DNA of 64,000 bases from Niastella populi (lineage in GTDB: Bacteria > Bacteroidota > Bacteroidia > Chitinophagales > Chitinophagaceae). The notes beneath the pieces were generated by a model that was not told the origin of the DNA, did not search any database, and saw only the letters and a list, made by a program, of their open reading frames with translations. Shown here in pieces: positions 8,477 through 16,641 of this stretch. The stretch covers positions 1 to 64,000 of the forward strand of contig NZ_LWBP01000254.1 of the NCBI RefSeq assembly GCF_002078015.1, read 5' to 3'. Each line of letters begins with the position of its first letter. Position 1 is the stretch's first letter. A program made the position numbers and the translations under genes.

Positions 8477-9313
8477 TTAAAAGTCGAAGCGGATAGCTGC
8501 AGTTGTGTAAAAAAGGTTATCGGCTTTTTGTGCAAGGCCATTGGAGGTAATTACGTTTTGCGGAATAACCCAGGCAGGCGTTAAAATGAGATTCATTTTC
8601 CCGATCCCATACACAACCGGGCAGGAGAACTCGTACGACATTACGCTGAAACGGCTGCTGCTTTCGGTTACAGCCTGCTCACCAATGGGAAGAAAAAGAA
8701 AACGTTTTTCCTGCATCCAGGTTTTTGAAAAGCGCTGTGTTCCAAAATAACTGTAAGCGGCAGGACTGATCACTATCACGCCTTTTTTTCCAACCGGATC
8801 GAACCGGAAAGCATGGTCAAGCCCGGCATATGCACCAAAGTCGGTCTGGTTGCTGAATTTCGCATCAGCGCCACCGTAAATGCCTACGATCTTATTGTTG
8901 TGAACCAGGTTTATACCGGCCTGCGCTTTCACTACCGATTGTACAAGGTTAACCCCGGCATCGTAGAAAAAGCGGGTGCCGAAAATATTTCCCCGCCAGT
9001 TCCCTTTTTTGTTTTTGAATTTATACCCCGCTTCTATGGTAGTAGCGCCATATGTAGTAGCCACTGCATTGTTGATAAATATAAAACTGGAGAACAGGTA
9101 TAATCCATTGTTCAATGCAATACCTGCAAATGGATAAATACCCTGGCTTTTCAGACTGTCGGTACGTCCATAATAATTCAATCCGGAATTATAGCCAACA
9201 CCGGCAGTGATCGTTATTGTCTTTTTCTTTTCGGTGGTAATTGAGTCGGCTTGCTGGGCATGAACTGCCAGGCAGGTAATAACAAGTAGAAAAAGGGCGG
9301 TTACTCTTTTCAT
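8477..9313 (-). CDS. Secreted outer-membrane-like beta protein
   Basis: A 278-residue protein with a clear signal peptide (residues 1-19, ending AVHAQ). The rest alternates short beta-type segments rich in Gly, Tyr and Asn (for example ITAGVGYNSGLNYYGR and GVIVISPAAYSYFGTQR) and ends in RFDF, an aromatic C-terminus typical of outer-membrane beta-barrels inserted by BamA. I infer a small barrel of roughly ten to twelve strands. No family name is recognised. A strong terminator of the neighbouring gene lies just upstream (9335-9370), so it is transcribed separately. Confidence 0.65.
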   Translation of the reverse strand: MKRVTALFLLVITCLAVHAQQADSITTEKKKTITITAGVGYNSGLNYYGRTDSLKSQGIYPFAGIALNNGLYLFSSFIFINNAVATTYGATTIEAGYKFKNKKGNWRGNIFGTRFFYDAGVNLVQSVVKAQAGINLVHNNKIVGIYGGADAKFSNQTDFGAYAGLDHAFRFDPVGKKGVIVISPAAYSYFGTQRFSKTWMQEKRFLFLPIGEQAVTESSSRFSVMSYEFSCPVVYGIGKMNLILTPAWVIPQNVITSNGLAQKADNLFYTTAAIRFDF

Positions 9314-9334
9314 AAAAACAAATTGAGGGTGCTG

Positions 9335-9370
9335 TTAAAAAAGCCTTCCCGCTTTGGGCGGGAAAGGCTT
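9335..9370 (-). terminator. Intrinsic terminator of the Thr/Ala-rich protein gene
   Basis: On the minus strand AAGCCTTTCCCGC and GCGGGAAGGCTT pair around a short CAAA-containing loop, followed by TTTTTT. It lies 16 bases after the stop at 9386. Confidence 0.85.
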
Positions 9371-9385
9371 ATGGTCACAGAAACA

Positions 9386-10012
9386 CTATTGTTGTTTGCC
9401 TGCTTTTACAGCGGCCTCACTGTTTACTGCAGAAGAAGATGATACAGATGTGTTTGATGCTGTTTCCTTAACGGCACTTACCGTATTGGTTGTGGTTGCT
9501 TTTACCTTTCCTGAAGTTTGACGGGTTGTTGACACGGCAACTTCTTTTGTTTTTTGAACATTCTCTACAACGGCTCCGCTTACCTGTTCAGAAGCTGCAT
9601 TGTTTGAGTTACCGGAAATACTAACCGCTTTATCTGTGCCGGCTGAAACCGCGAGAACATTATCACCGGAAAGTGTAGCTGCATTTGTATTGGTATTGTT
9701 TTGAATGGCAATGCCGGTATGTACGCTGGCATTGGTATTTTGACCTGCCTTATTATTAATACCGGCCACTGCATTTTTTGTTGTGGACATCGTGTTGGAA
9801 GCAACTGATCTGGTGGTATTCACTGATTTTTGAGTGGCACTTTGAACAGAGGTACGGGTTGATTGAACGGCGGAACCTACGCCACCGGTGTTGATGCTTG
9901 TAACACTACGCAGGCTGGCCGAAGTAGTGGCGCCGAGGTTAAGTTGCGCTTTCGCTGCAGTACCAATTATCGTGGCTGCTGCAGTAGTAATAAACAGGAT
10001 GTGTACTTTCAT
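9386..10012 (-). CDS. Secreted low-complexity Ala/Thr/Ser/Asn/Val protein
   Basis: A 208-residue protein with a signal peptide (residues 1-22, ending AAKAQ). The mature part is almost entirely Ala, Ser, Thr, Val, Asn, Gln and Lys, with irregular repeats such as ATTSASLRSVTSINTGG, QSTRTSVQSATQKSVNTTRS and KATTTNTVSAVKETASNT. There are no Cys or Trp residues and few aromatics. The pattern resembles extended, possibly amyloid-like or coiled surface proteins, but no family is recognised. It has its own terminator directly downstream and a 327-base non-coding region upstream. Confidence 0.65.
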   Translation of the reverse strand: MKVHILFITTAAATIIGTAAKAQLNLGATTSASLRSVTSINTGGVGSAVQSTRTSVQSATQKSVNTTRSVASNTMSTTKNAVAGINNKAGQNTNASVHTGIAIQNNTNTNAATLSGDNVLAVSAGTDKAVSISGNSNNAASEQVSGAVVENVQKTKEVAVSTTRQTSGKVKATTTNTVSAVKETASNTSVSSSSAVNSEAAVKAGKQQ

Positions 10013-10339
10013 AATTCTTGATTTTAGTTAAATAAATAGTCGTTTTCAGGTTAAGACAAAAGTTGCCCTCTTCAACCGGTTGCATAAGAAAATGCCGCCT
10101 GTTGAAACAAATCAGTGCCATTAAAATTTTAGCTGTTCAGTTAGGAGTAACCCTAAAAGATGGTACTGTAAGTACCGTATATGTTTTTTTTATGACCGTT
10201 TGTTTGGCTAATGGTTTAATCGGTAGTTAAGCCATGTGATTGCTTTCATCGTCCCTTTTGCCTTCACGTATGTATAAAAAAAGGTCCCGCCACACGGCGG
10301 GACCTTAAGAACGTGTAATATATTAACCGGTTACAATTA
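10013..10339. other. Non-coding region between low-complexity gene and Nfu gene
   Basis: Holds the Nfu-gene terminator (10274-10306) and the presumed promoter of the low-complexity gene. A small hairpin GGTACT/AGTACC at 10162-10176 is followed, after seven bases, by eight T at 10184-10191 on the plus strand and could end a short plus-strand transcript. I see no credible reading frame. Confidence 0.4.
10274..10306 (-). terminator. Intrinsic terminator of Nfu-type gene
   Basis: Perfect 11-bp stem AAGGTCCCGCC/GGCGGGACCTT with a four-base loop, followed on the minus strand by seven T. Confidence 0.92.
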
Positions 10340-10936
10340 TTATTCTGCTTCAGCCACTACTTCTTTAACCTCGGGGATCATACGCTTCATCATGCCTTCA
10401 ATGCCTGCTTTCAATGTGATCATTGAAGAAGGGCAGCCACTGCATGAACCTTGTAACATCAGGTTTACAACACCGTCGTTATAGCTTTTGAACTGAATGG
10501 CACCGCCATCCATTTCAACAGCCGGTTTTACGTAGTTCTCCAGTAATTCTTTAATACGTTTAACCACGTCATCGTCATCGGCGGCTACTGTATTAGAGCT
10601 TTCCTGTTTAATTGTAGCAATCTCTTCCTCATTGATCACTACTTTATTTTCTTCAAGGTATTCTTTCAAAAACTGGCGTATGGTTGGAATAACATCATTC
10701 CAGTCGGTTTCAACGGTTTTTGTAAGCGTAACAAAGTTGCTGGCAATGAACACAGCTTTTATAAAGGGAAAACCAAATAATTCGGTAGCCAGCGGCGAGG
10801 CCTTTGCATTTTCCAGGTCTGGAAAATCAATGCTTTTGCCGGGGTACAACAACTTATTAGCCACAAATTTCATTGTCTCCGGATTAGGCGTCATTTCGGT
10901 ATATATACTTATGACTGGACTTCCTGTTTTGATCAT
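10340..10936 (-). CDS. NifU-like (Nfu-type) Fe-S scaffold protein
   Basis: A 198-residue iron-sulfur carrier with two parts. The N-terminal Nfu_N domain begins IYTEMTPNPETMKFVANKLL, and the C-terminal NifU domain carries the cluster-binding CSGC (Cys165 and Cys168) in QGSCSGCPSSMITLKAGIE. Such proteins bind a 4Fe-4S cluster between two subunits and pass it to client enzymes. The open frame extends 54 codons further upstream to 11098, but that extension is arginine- and proline-rich, overlaps the MerC-like gene and lacks family similarity. The ATG at 10936, preceded by AAGGAAG, gives the usual family start. It sits in a group of metal-handling genes. Confidence 0.92.
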   Translation of the reverse strand: MIKTGSPVISIYTEMTPNPETMKFVANKLLYPGKSIDFPDLENAKASPLATELFGFPFIKAVFIASNFVTLTKTVETDWNDVIPTIRQFLKEYLEENKVVINEEEIATIKQESSNTVAADDDDVVKRIKELLENYVKPAVEMDGGAIQFKSYNDGVVNLMLQGSCSGCPSSMITLKAGIEGMMKRMIPEVKEVVAEAE

Positions 10937-11085
10937 GATACTTCCTTCGTTTAAGTTGAATACAAAAATAACAAATGCCCGCTGCAATTGTTTCTTATTT
11001 TGAAAATCTTTAAACCGGGGATGAAGGTCAGGCGGGGAACTGCTGAAAATTGCCTGCGGGCGGGTTGAAACCGGTAAAGGCAGGG

Positions 11086-11478
11086 TTAGTGATCGCAATC
11101 ATCTTCGTGCGCATGGTTATGTACCCGGCAGGCCCTGAAGTTCATTAAATGGGCGGTTACGATCATTAAAACAGCAACAGGCAGTATCCATAACTGGTAT
11201 TGATGCCATATTTGCTTGGCGATCAGGCCGGTAATGCCAATAGCAAAGATGATAATGGGCAGCGCGCTATGGTGATGTTTTTTATAGCCATGCCGTAATG
11301 AGTATACCCCGATACCAAAGGCCACGAGGATCATAAAATACTCAAACGCCTCATTTTCAATGATGTTTATGCCTAAAACAGGCAAACTGGTTAAAAGAAG
11401 GGGTAATATTGCGCAGTGGATTGCGCAGGCAAGTGAAGCGGCCACACCCATCGCATCCCAGTTTACTCTAAAATTCAT
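11086..11478 (-). CDS. MerC-domain membrane protein
   Basis: A 130-residue protein with four hydrophobic helices of the MerC family, first known from mercury uptake. The paired cysteines of the first helix region appear in SLACAIHCAILPLLL (about residues 15-29). The C-terminus is His/Cys/Asp-rich (ACRVHNHAHEDDCDH), a likely metal-binding tail. In Bacteroidota such genes are frequently not part of mer operons and may handle other metals. It lies upstream of the Nfu gene on the same strand, with the divergent SCO gene beyond. A metal-transport role is inferred. Confidence 0.8.
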   Translation of the reverse strand: MNFRVNWDAMGVAASLACAIHCAILPLLLTSLPVLGINIIENEAFEYFMILVAFGIGVYSLRHGYKKHHHSALPIIIFAIGITGLIAKQIWHQYQLWILPVAVLMIVTAHLMNFRACRVHNHAHEDDCDH

Positions 11479-11550
11479 GGCCCGAAGATAAGAAGTAAAT
11501 TATTTCGCATGCAACTTTGTTGCAAAAAGATTCGTTATAAAATAAATTCA

Positions 11551-11580
11551 TTGAAGGCGGAATGGGTAGCCGTACCTTTG
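11551..11580 (+). promoter_or_regulatory. Bacteroidota-type promoter of SCO gene
   Basis: TTG at 11551-11553, 19 bases, then TACCTTTG at 11573-11580. Both elements and spacing match the consensus of the Bacteroidota housekeeping sigma factor. The start codon follows 24 bases later. Confidence 0.7.
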
Positions 11581-11603
11581 AGGCCTGAAAAATCATCCCT
11601 GAT

Positions 11604-12254
11604 ATGAGTCGGAAAGCGATCTATTATATTGCATTTTTTATAGTGCTGGCGGTTGGGTTTTATTACGCCATGACCCAGGTAATACCTGGCTTTGGCGACG
11701 TTAAACTGCCCGTGGTGAACAAGGTGAAGCCTTTTAGTTTTACAAACCAGGATGGCCGCCAGGTAACAGAAAGAACGGTAGAAGGCAAAGTGTATGTGGC
11801 GGAATACTTTTTTACCACCTGCCCAAGCATTTGCCCGCAGTTGAACAGCAATATGAAGAAGATCTATGAGGAGTATAAGAATGAGCCGGCTTTTATGATC
11901 CTGTCGCACACCGTTGATCCCGATAATGATACGGTAGGCAGGTTGAAATGGTATGCCGATTCAATGAAGGTAAATACCCAACAGTGGGTATTTTTAACGG
12001 GAAGGAAAGACAGCCTGTACCTGGCTGCGCGCAACAGCTATGTGCTCGACGATCCGCAGAACAACCTGCAAAATATAAATGACCAATTTTTGCATACTCA
12101 GTTTTTTGCCCTGGTAGACAGGATAGGGCGGGTTCGCAAAATTTACGACGGCCTGAAGAAAGATGAGCTGGAAGAGCTGAGAAAGGATATAAAGAAGCTG
12201 TTGCGGGAAAGAAATACAGGCGAGCGTTTCTCAAATAATATTTTCGGCAGTTAA
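11604..12254 (+). CDS. SCO1/SenC family copper chaperone
   Basis: A 216-residue membrane-anchored thioredoxin-fold protein. SCO proteins deliver copper to the CuA site of cytochrome c oxidase or act as thiol-disulfide reductases. One transmembrane helix lies at residues 5-22. The copper ligands are present: the CxxxC motif in TTCPSICPQ (Cys73, Cys77) and His164 in QFLHTQFFALVDRIGR; the conserved DPDNDT is at 105-110. The gene has its own good promoter and is followed after 14 bases by a Fur-family regulator, so the two are probably cotranscribed. Confidence 0.93.
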   Translation: MSRKAIYYIAFFIVLAVGFYYAMTQVIPGFGDVKLPVVNKVKPFSFTNQDGRQVTERTVEGKVYVAEYFFTTCPSICPQLNSNMKKIYEEYKNEPAFMILSHTVDPDNDTVGRLKWYADSMKVNTQQWVFLTGRKDSLYLAARNSYVLDDPQNNLQNINDQFLHTQFFALVDRIGRVRKIYDGLKKDELEELRKDIKKLLRERNTGERFSNNIFGS

Positions 12255-12268
12255 TACTGCCTGGATTA

Positions 12269-12697
12269 ATGTTTTCACAAATGGAGGCACAGATAGACGA
12301 AATACTACGGAAAAATCAGTTAAGCGTAACTGGTAGCCGGAAGCGCATTCTGGAATTGTTTTTAATGAGCAATGGGGCGCTGGCCCATGGGGATATTGAA
12401 AAAAAGACCGGTGAAAAATTCGACCGGGTAACCGTATACCGTACCCTGCAAACATTTCTTGAGAAAGGCATTATTCATACTATTCCCACATCAGATAATT
12501 CGGTACTATACGCTCTTTGCAAAGACAATTGCAGCGAAGGCCATCACCACGATGACCATGTTCATTTTATTTGCCAGAAATGCGCAAAAACAATTTGCCT
12601 GGCCGATGTTCATATTCCTCAAGTAAAATTACCGGGTGGGTTCTTACCACACGATTACCAGATGGTAGTAACCGGATTGTGTGCAGCATGTCGCTAA
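12269..12697 (+). CDS. Fur family transcriptional regulator
   Basis: A 142-residue metal-responsive repressor. The winged helix occupies residues 8-85 with the recognition region FDRVTVYRTLQTFLEKGIIH, and the dimerisation/metal domain follows. Structural zinc cysteines are Cys102/Cys105 (FICQKCAK) and Cys138/Cys141 (GLCAACR); the His-rich stretch EGHHHDDHVHF (90-100) provides regulatory metal ligands. The family includes Fur, Zur and PerR, and sequence alone does not decide the metal. Its position after the SCO gene suggests a link to copper, zinc or iron supply. The ATG at 12269 is 14 bases after the SCO stop; Met5 is an alternative start. Confidence 0.92.
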   Translation: MFSQMEAQIDEILRKNQLSVTGSRKRILELFLMSNGALAHGDIEKKTGEKFDRVTVYRTLQTFLEKGIIHTIPTSDNSVLYALCKDNCSEGHHHDDHVHFICQKCAKTICLADVHIPQVKLPGGFLPHDYQMVVTGLCAACR

Positions 12698-12970
12698 AAG
12701 CTTGACGAAGATCATGAAATCGCTATCTCCGGTTATCCGGCAGCGGAAGAGTCATAAGCATAAGTAATAAACAACGGGCAAAAAGGGCATCCGCGATTGA
12801 TAAGGGAGGCCGGATATTGGCAATCCCTCCAGATTCCCGGTTGGTTTTCCTTTATGAGTATCGGTATACCATAACCGGTTTTTAGATACTGAAAGAAAAG
12901 GCGTGAAAAATTAAAGCGGAATTAAAATTGCTGCGAAGATTTGCAAAACTCAATGCTTAAACAATTTTGC

Positions 12971-13016
12971 CTGAATCAAATGAAATGCCCGTCGGCATTG
13001 ATTTTCATTTATTCAG
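12971..13016. repeat. Inverted repeat with ATGAAATGCCCGT core
   Basis: CTGAATCAAATGAAATGCC pairs imperfectly with GGCATTGATTTTCATTT plus ATTCAG around a CGTC loop. The segment ATGAAATGCCCGT is identical to the apex of the repeat at 1765-1859. No T-run follows. Confidence 0.5.
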
Positions 13017-13043
13017 TGTTGTTAACAAAACTTTAAATGCCTG

Positions 13044-13080
13044 AAAAAACAAAGCCCCGATGTAGAAACACCGGGACTTT
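13044..13080 (-). terminator. Intrinsic terminator of M3 peptidase gene
   Basis: On the minus strand AAAGTCCCGGTGT pairs, with one mismatch, with ACATCGGGGCTTT around a TTCT loop, followed by GTTTTTTC. It lies 137 bases after the stop. Confidence 0.75.
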
Positions 13081-13216
13081 TGGTTAAGGCTCTGATTAGT
13101 AGCTATTTTATGATGGCAGGTAGCATTGCTACCCTGGTCAAAATTTTTTTAGTGCTACAAATATAATAGAATGAATTAATATTTCGCATACCATGAACTG
13201 GGTATTTTTTTCCCGG

Positions 13217-14947
13217 CTAGGGATGAACGTTTAGTTTGTCCATTTCGCTTTTCACAAACTCCATTAACTGCTTTATATAGTCGGGTGAAAAATTAAAAAC
13301 CAGTCCTGCTGCCTTGTAAAGTTCAGGCAACGTTTTGGTGCCGCCCAGTTGTAAAGACATCATATAGTTATTAAGCGCTGCTGATTTGTCTTTTCTGAAC
13401 TGCATCCACAAACCAATTGCGCCCAGCTGAGCAATACCGTATTCAATATAGTACAAGGGAACCTCAAATAAATGAAGCTGGCGCTGCCAGGCGTATGTAC
13501 GATAGCCTTCAAGGCCTTCCCAATCGATAACACTGCTAGAAAACTCATTCAGGATCTCCATCCATTTTTTTGCTCTCTCCTCTTCGGTATGAGAAGGATT
13601 TTCGTATACCCAGTGTTGAAATTTGTCAATGGTGGCAATCCAGGGGAAGATGGTGATCACTCTTTCCAGTTGGTGTTCTTTGGCCCTGATCAGGTCTTCT
13701 TCTTTATTGAAGAAAACATCCCAGGCATCCATGCTGAACAATTCCATCGACATGCTGGCCACTTCGGCTATCTCCATTGGGTATTCTTTAAAGGAAGTTA
13801 ACTCCAATGGATGGGCGAGAAATGAATGCACCGCATGGCCGCCTTCATGTACCATTGTGGTAACGTCACTCATTTGTCCGGCCGCATTCATAAATATAAA
13901 GGGGGCGCCGGTTTCGGCGAGCGGACAATTATACCCACCCGGAGCTTTGCCTTTACGGCTGTCGAGATCGAGGCGTTTCATTTCGCTCATTTTGCGCAGG
14001 CAATCGGCGAAAAAGGGATGCACCCGATCAAAGCATTGAATACTTTTCTCCAATAACTCACTACCGGTGCTAAACGGGTTTAGTGGAGCAACGCCTTCCG
14101 GTTCTGCTTCTGAATCCCAGGGGCGTAAGGAAGTAAGGTTCAGTTTTTTCTTTTTGCGCTCATTGATAATGTTTACCAACGGCAGCACGTGTTGTTTCAC
14201 TGCCTCATGAAACTGAAAGCAGTCTTCTTTTGTATAGTCGAACCGGCCCAGCTCTTTGAATTTATAATCCCGGTAATTATCGAACCCGGCATTTTTACCA
14301 ACCTGATGCCTTTTCTGCACCAGTTGCGTATACAGGTTGTTCAGTGCTTCCTTGTCCTGAATGCGCCGCTCATTGATCTTGCGGTAAACGCTTTCGCGTA
14401 AACTGCGATCGTGGCTTTCCAAAAACTTGCTGGCCTGTTGCAGAGTGTATTCCTTACCGTTCACTTCAACCGTCATTTTGCCGGCAATAGTGCCAAACTG
14501 CTGGGCCAGTACGGCCAGTTCAGATTGGAGGGGAATATTTTCTTCGCGAAACAACTCAATGCTTTTTCCAACGCTCCGCAGGTAGGTAAAATACTTTTGC
14601 TTATCGAGTTCTGCTACGAAAGGGCTTTCAACCAGTTTTTTATTCAGCTTATCGGCATAGGGCTGAATTTTGGGTTGTATTTCGGTAACAAAGAACACAA
14701 ATGCTTCTTCAAGCGATTTGTTTTCGGTATCGCAGGTCATTTTTATCTGGCGCCAGCAGGCGTCTTCGCTCACCACGGCTTCCAGCTCGCTCATATCGTG
14801 CAACCATTTTTCCAGGCCGGCTTTAGTGTTAACCGGCCTGTCGAGCAGGTTTTTGAAATATGGCTCAAGATTATCCCAGGTAGTTACCGTAAAATCCTCC
14901 GGCAAAAAGTGCCGGGGCAATTTTTTTATGTCTGCAGTATGATTCAT
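13217..14947 (-). CDS. M3 family oligoendopeptidase
   Basis: A 576-residue zinc peptidase of the M3 family (PepF/thimet type) that cleaves short peptides inside the cell. The zinc motif HEGGH has His367, Glu368 and His371; the downstream EIAEVAS (392-398) supplies the third ligand. The conserved substrate-binding stretch near the C-terminus, including YYIEYGIAQLGAIGLW, is present, as is GGYNCPLAETGAPFIFMN before the active site. Length matches PepF-like members. There is no signal peptide. It is monocistronic with a terminator 137 bases downstream. Confidence 0.93.
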   Translation of the reverse strand: MNHTADIKKLPRHFLPEDFTVTTWDNLEPYFKNLLDRPVNTKAGLEKWLHDMSELEAVVSEDACWRQIKMTCDTENKSLEEAFVFFVTEIQPKIQPYADKLNKKLVESPFVAELDKQKYFTYLRSVGKSIELFREENIPLQSELAVLAQQFGTIAGKMTVEVNGKEYTLQQASKFLESHDRSLRESVYRKINERRIQDKEALNNLYTQLVQKRHQVGKNAGFDNYRDYKFKELGRFDYTKEDCFQFHEAVKQHVLPLVNIINERKKKKLNLTSLRPWDSEAEPEGVAPLNPFSTGSELLEKSIQCFDRVHPFFADCLRKMSEMKRLDLDSRKGKAPGGYNCPLAETGAPFIFMNAAGQMSDVTTMVHEGGHAVHSFLAHPLELTSFKEYPMEIAEVASMSMELFSMDAWDVFFNKEEDLIRAKEHQLERVITIFPWIATIDKFQHWVYENPSHTEEERAKKWMEILNEFSSSVIDWEGLEGYRTYAWQRQLHLFEVPLYYIEYGIAQLGAIGLWMQFRKDKSAALNNYMMSLQLGGTKTLPELYKAAGLVFNFSPDYIKQLMEFVKSEMDKLNVHP

Positions 14948-14962
14948 TAGTTCACCTTTTTA

Positions 14963-15012
14963 AAATAAGAAAGCTACAAACTTCCGGTATAAAAACCAGC
15001 AGCCTGTAGCTT
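14963..15012 (-). terminator. Possible terminator of DUF5606 gene
   Basis: AAGCTACA (14971-14978) pairs with TGTAGCTT (15005-15012) across a 26-base loop; on the minus strand the stem is followed by TCTTATTTT. The long loop lowers confidence. Confidence 0.45.
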
Positions 15013-15034
15013 TAGTTTATTAAAGTTTATTAAA

Positions 15035-15724
15035 TTACTTCTTAGCGTCTTTTTTGGGAGCTGCTTTCTTTTTAGCGGGTGCTTCTTCCCCATCACCTTC
15101 TTCTTTTTTGGCTTTGGGCGCTGCTTTTTTCTTAGGTGCCGCTTCTTTCTTTTCTTCGCCGGCTTCGTCTTCTTCTTTCTTAGCTTTAGGCGCTGCCTTT
15201 TTCTTAGGCGCTGCTTCTTTCTTTTCTTCTTCGCCTGCTGCTTCTTTTTCTTTTTTAGCAGCCTTAGGTTTTTCTTCTTTTACGGAAGCTTTTTCTTCAA
15301 CAGCAACTTCCTCTTCAACCGGTTCTTCTTCCGGAGCCGCTTCTCTCAGTTTGATCTCAATATTGTTTGACTTCAGAACGCCAAACCACTTTATCATTTT
15401 CTTCATATCGCTCGAATATACACGGTCAAAATCGAGGTCGGCATATACTTTTTCGAAATAATTCTTAACGGCGGCGTTATCTTTTTCATCGGGCAGCTTT
15501 TCGCCGCTGTTATCCATAGCGGTGAAAATATCAACCAGATTCACATTATCGCGAACTGTATATACTTCAATGCTTTCGAGATGAGAAAAATTATGTATCC
15601 TGCTCGAAACAAATTTTGTGCTCTTGTCTTCCAGTGACCTTACAATAGCGCCATCAGATTTACTGCTCACCAATTCGAATAATCCTGGTAAACCTGTTAC
15701 AGCAACAATTTTAGCGTATTCCAT
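15035..15724 (-). CDS. DUF5606 protein with basic histone-like tail
   Basis: A 229-residue protein in two parts. Residues 1-125 match the Bacteroidota DUF5606 domain, starting MEYAKIVAVTGLPGLFELVS, with a tudor-like small beta region and a helical part ending KMIKWFGVLKSNNIEIKL. Residues 130-229 are a disordered Lys/Ala/Pro/Glu tail with two near-identical copies of EEKKEAAPKKKAAPKAKKEE, ending in lysines. The tail resembles histone H1 or the lysine-rich tails of some bacterial nucleoid proteins. Function is unknown; nucleic-acid binding by the tail is inference. No signal peptide. Confidence 0.85.
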   Translation of the reverse strand: MEYAKIVAVTGLPGLFELVSSKSDGAIVRSLEDKSTKFVSSRIHNFSHLESIEVYTVRDNVNLVDIFTAMDNSGEKLPDEKDNAAVKNYFEKVYADLDFDRVYSSDMKKMIKWFGVLKSNNIEIKLREAAPEEEPVEEEVAVEEKASVKEEKPKAAKKEKEAAGEEEKKEAAPKKKAAPKAKKEEDEAGEEKKEAAPKKKAAPKAKKEEGDGEEAPAKKKAAPKKDAKK

Positions 15725-15963
15725 ATCAATACAAATTTTTTAAGGAGTTGCAAGATAATCTGATTTTGGCAAACGGTGTTCCAAAATAGTCCGGAAAGAT
15801 GGTAACCGGTAAAACGAGCCCCAAAACCCCCGTGTTTTGGCCAATTTGGGTGCCCGGGGAGCATTTTTTGACCTTCCCATACAATATTTTATGATCCTGC
15901 GCAGGTTTTTTGCCCTGGCGGCATCCAACTTTTATATACTTTCCTTAAACTAAATCTCATAGC
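15725..15963. other. Short intergenic region with CCAAAAC/GTTTTGG hairpin
   Basis: Divergent spacer between the DUF5606 gene and the LTXXQ-like gene. It holds a hairpin CCAAAAC/GTTTTGG around 15822-15841. No clear promoter match was found. Confidence 0.3.
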
Positions 15964-16356
15964 ATGAAAAAAGTGATATTATTATTAGCGATTGCAATAA
16001 CCGGCGCCATTGCCGTGCAGGCGCAGGGCGGTTTTCAACGCCGTACGCCCGAAGAAAGATTAAAACACGTTAAAGAAAAGCTGGTTGACCTGAAGCTGGA
16101 TAATGAACAGACGACCAAAAGCGATAGCACTTTCATGGAATTTTTCAGGGGTCAGGGTAAAATGTTTGAGGAAATGCGTGCCGGCGGGGCTCCTGACCGC
16201 GAGCAGATGCGTGAAAAAAATCAAAAACTGGTCGCAGAGCGCGATGAAAAGCTGAAAAAGATCTTTACCGAAGATCAATATAAGAAATGGAAGGATGAAA
16301 TAGAGCCTTCTTTGCGCCCTCAACGCGGTGGTAACCGTGGCGGCGGCAACAACTAA
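15964..16356 (+). CDS. Small periplasmic Spy/LTXXQ-like protein
   Basis: A 130-residue secreted protein. The signal peptide covers residues 1-20 (ending IAVQAQ). The mature part is helical and highly charged, with a heptad-like pattern: TPEERLKHVKEKLVDLKLDN, a middle segment MFEEMRAGGAPDREQMREKN, and KIFTEDQYKKWKDE, the last resembling the LTxxQ-type repeat of Spy/CpxP periplasmic chaperones. The tail is Arg/Gly/Asn-rich (RPQRGGNRGGGNN). An envelope-stress or chaperone role is inferred by resemblance only. It has a good terminator directly downstream. Confidence 0.75.
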   Translation: MKKVILLLAIAITGAIAVQAQGGFQRRTPEERLKHVKEKLVDLKLDNEQTTKSDSTFMEFFRGQGKMFEEMRAGGAPDREQMREKNQKLVAERDEKLKKIFTEDQYKKWKDEIEPSLRPQRGGNRGGGNN

Positions 16357-16383
16357 TGTCTTTGATGCACACGTTATAGGATG

Positions 16384-16416
16384 TACCCCGGTAGTTTATA
16401 TTATCGGGGTTTTTTA
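16384..16416 (+). terminator. Intrinsic terminator of Spy-like gene
   Basis: ACCCCG and CGGGGT pair around an AT-rich loop, followed by six T. It is 28 bases after the stop. Confidence 0.85.
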
Positions 16417-16641
16417 TTGGTCAATGGAAAGGTGAATGGTGAGTGGGGCCGCCTGACGTTTGAACTAATATAATGATGCTGGCCGACCGAATTTTCAGAT
16501 TTCTGTCCTATTCTTCTATTTGCTTATTTCGCTATGCCCTGGCTTTAACGGCCTGCAATTCGCAGGGAGGCCGGCGATCAGGTTCAGCTCTGTATTCCAT
16601 TATCACAACCTGTCCCGCTTTGCTGGATTATCACATTAGTA

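Larger units (their letters stand above)
12698..13216. other. Non-coding region between fur-like gene and M3 peptidase gene
   Basis: Convergent intergenic space. It contains a small GGGAGG/CCCTCC hairpin near 12805-12830, the larger inverted repeat 12971-13016, and the M3-gene terminator at 13044-13080. No plausible reading frame is seen. Confidence 0.5.
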
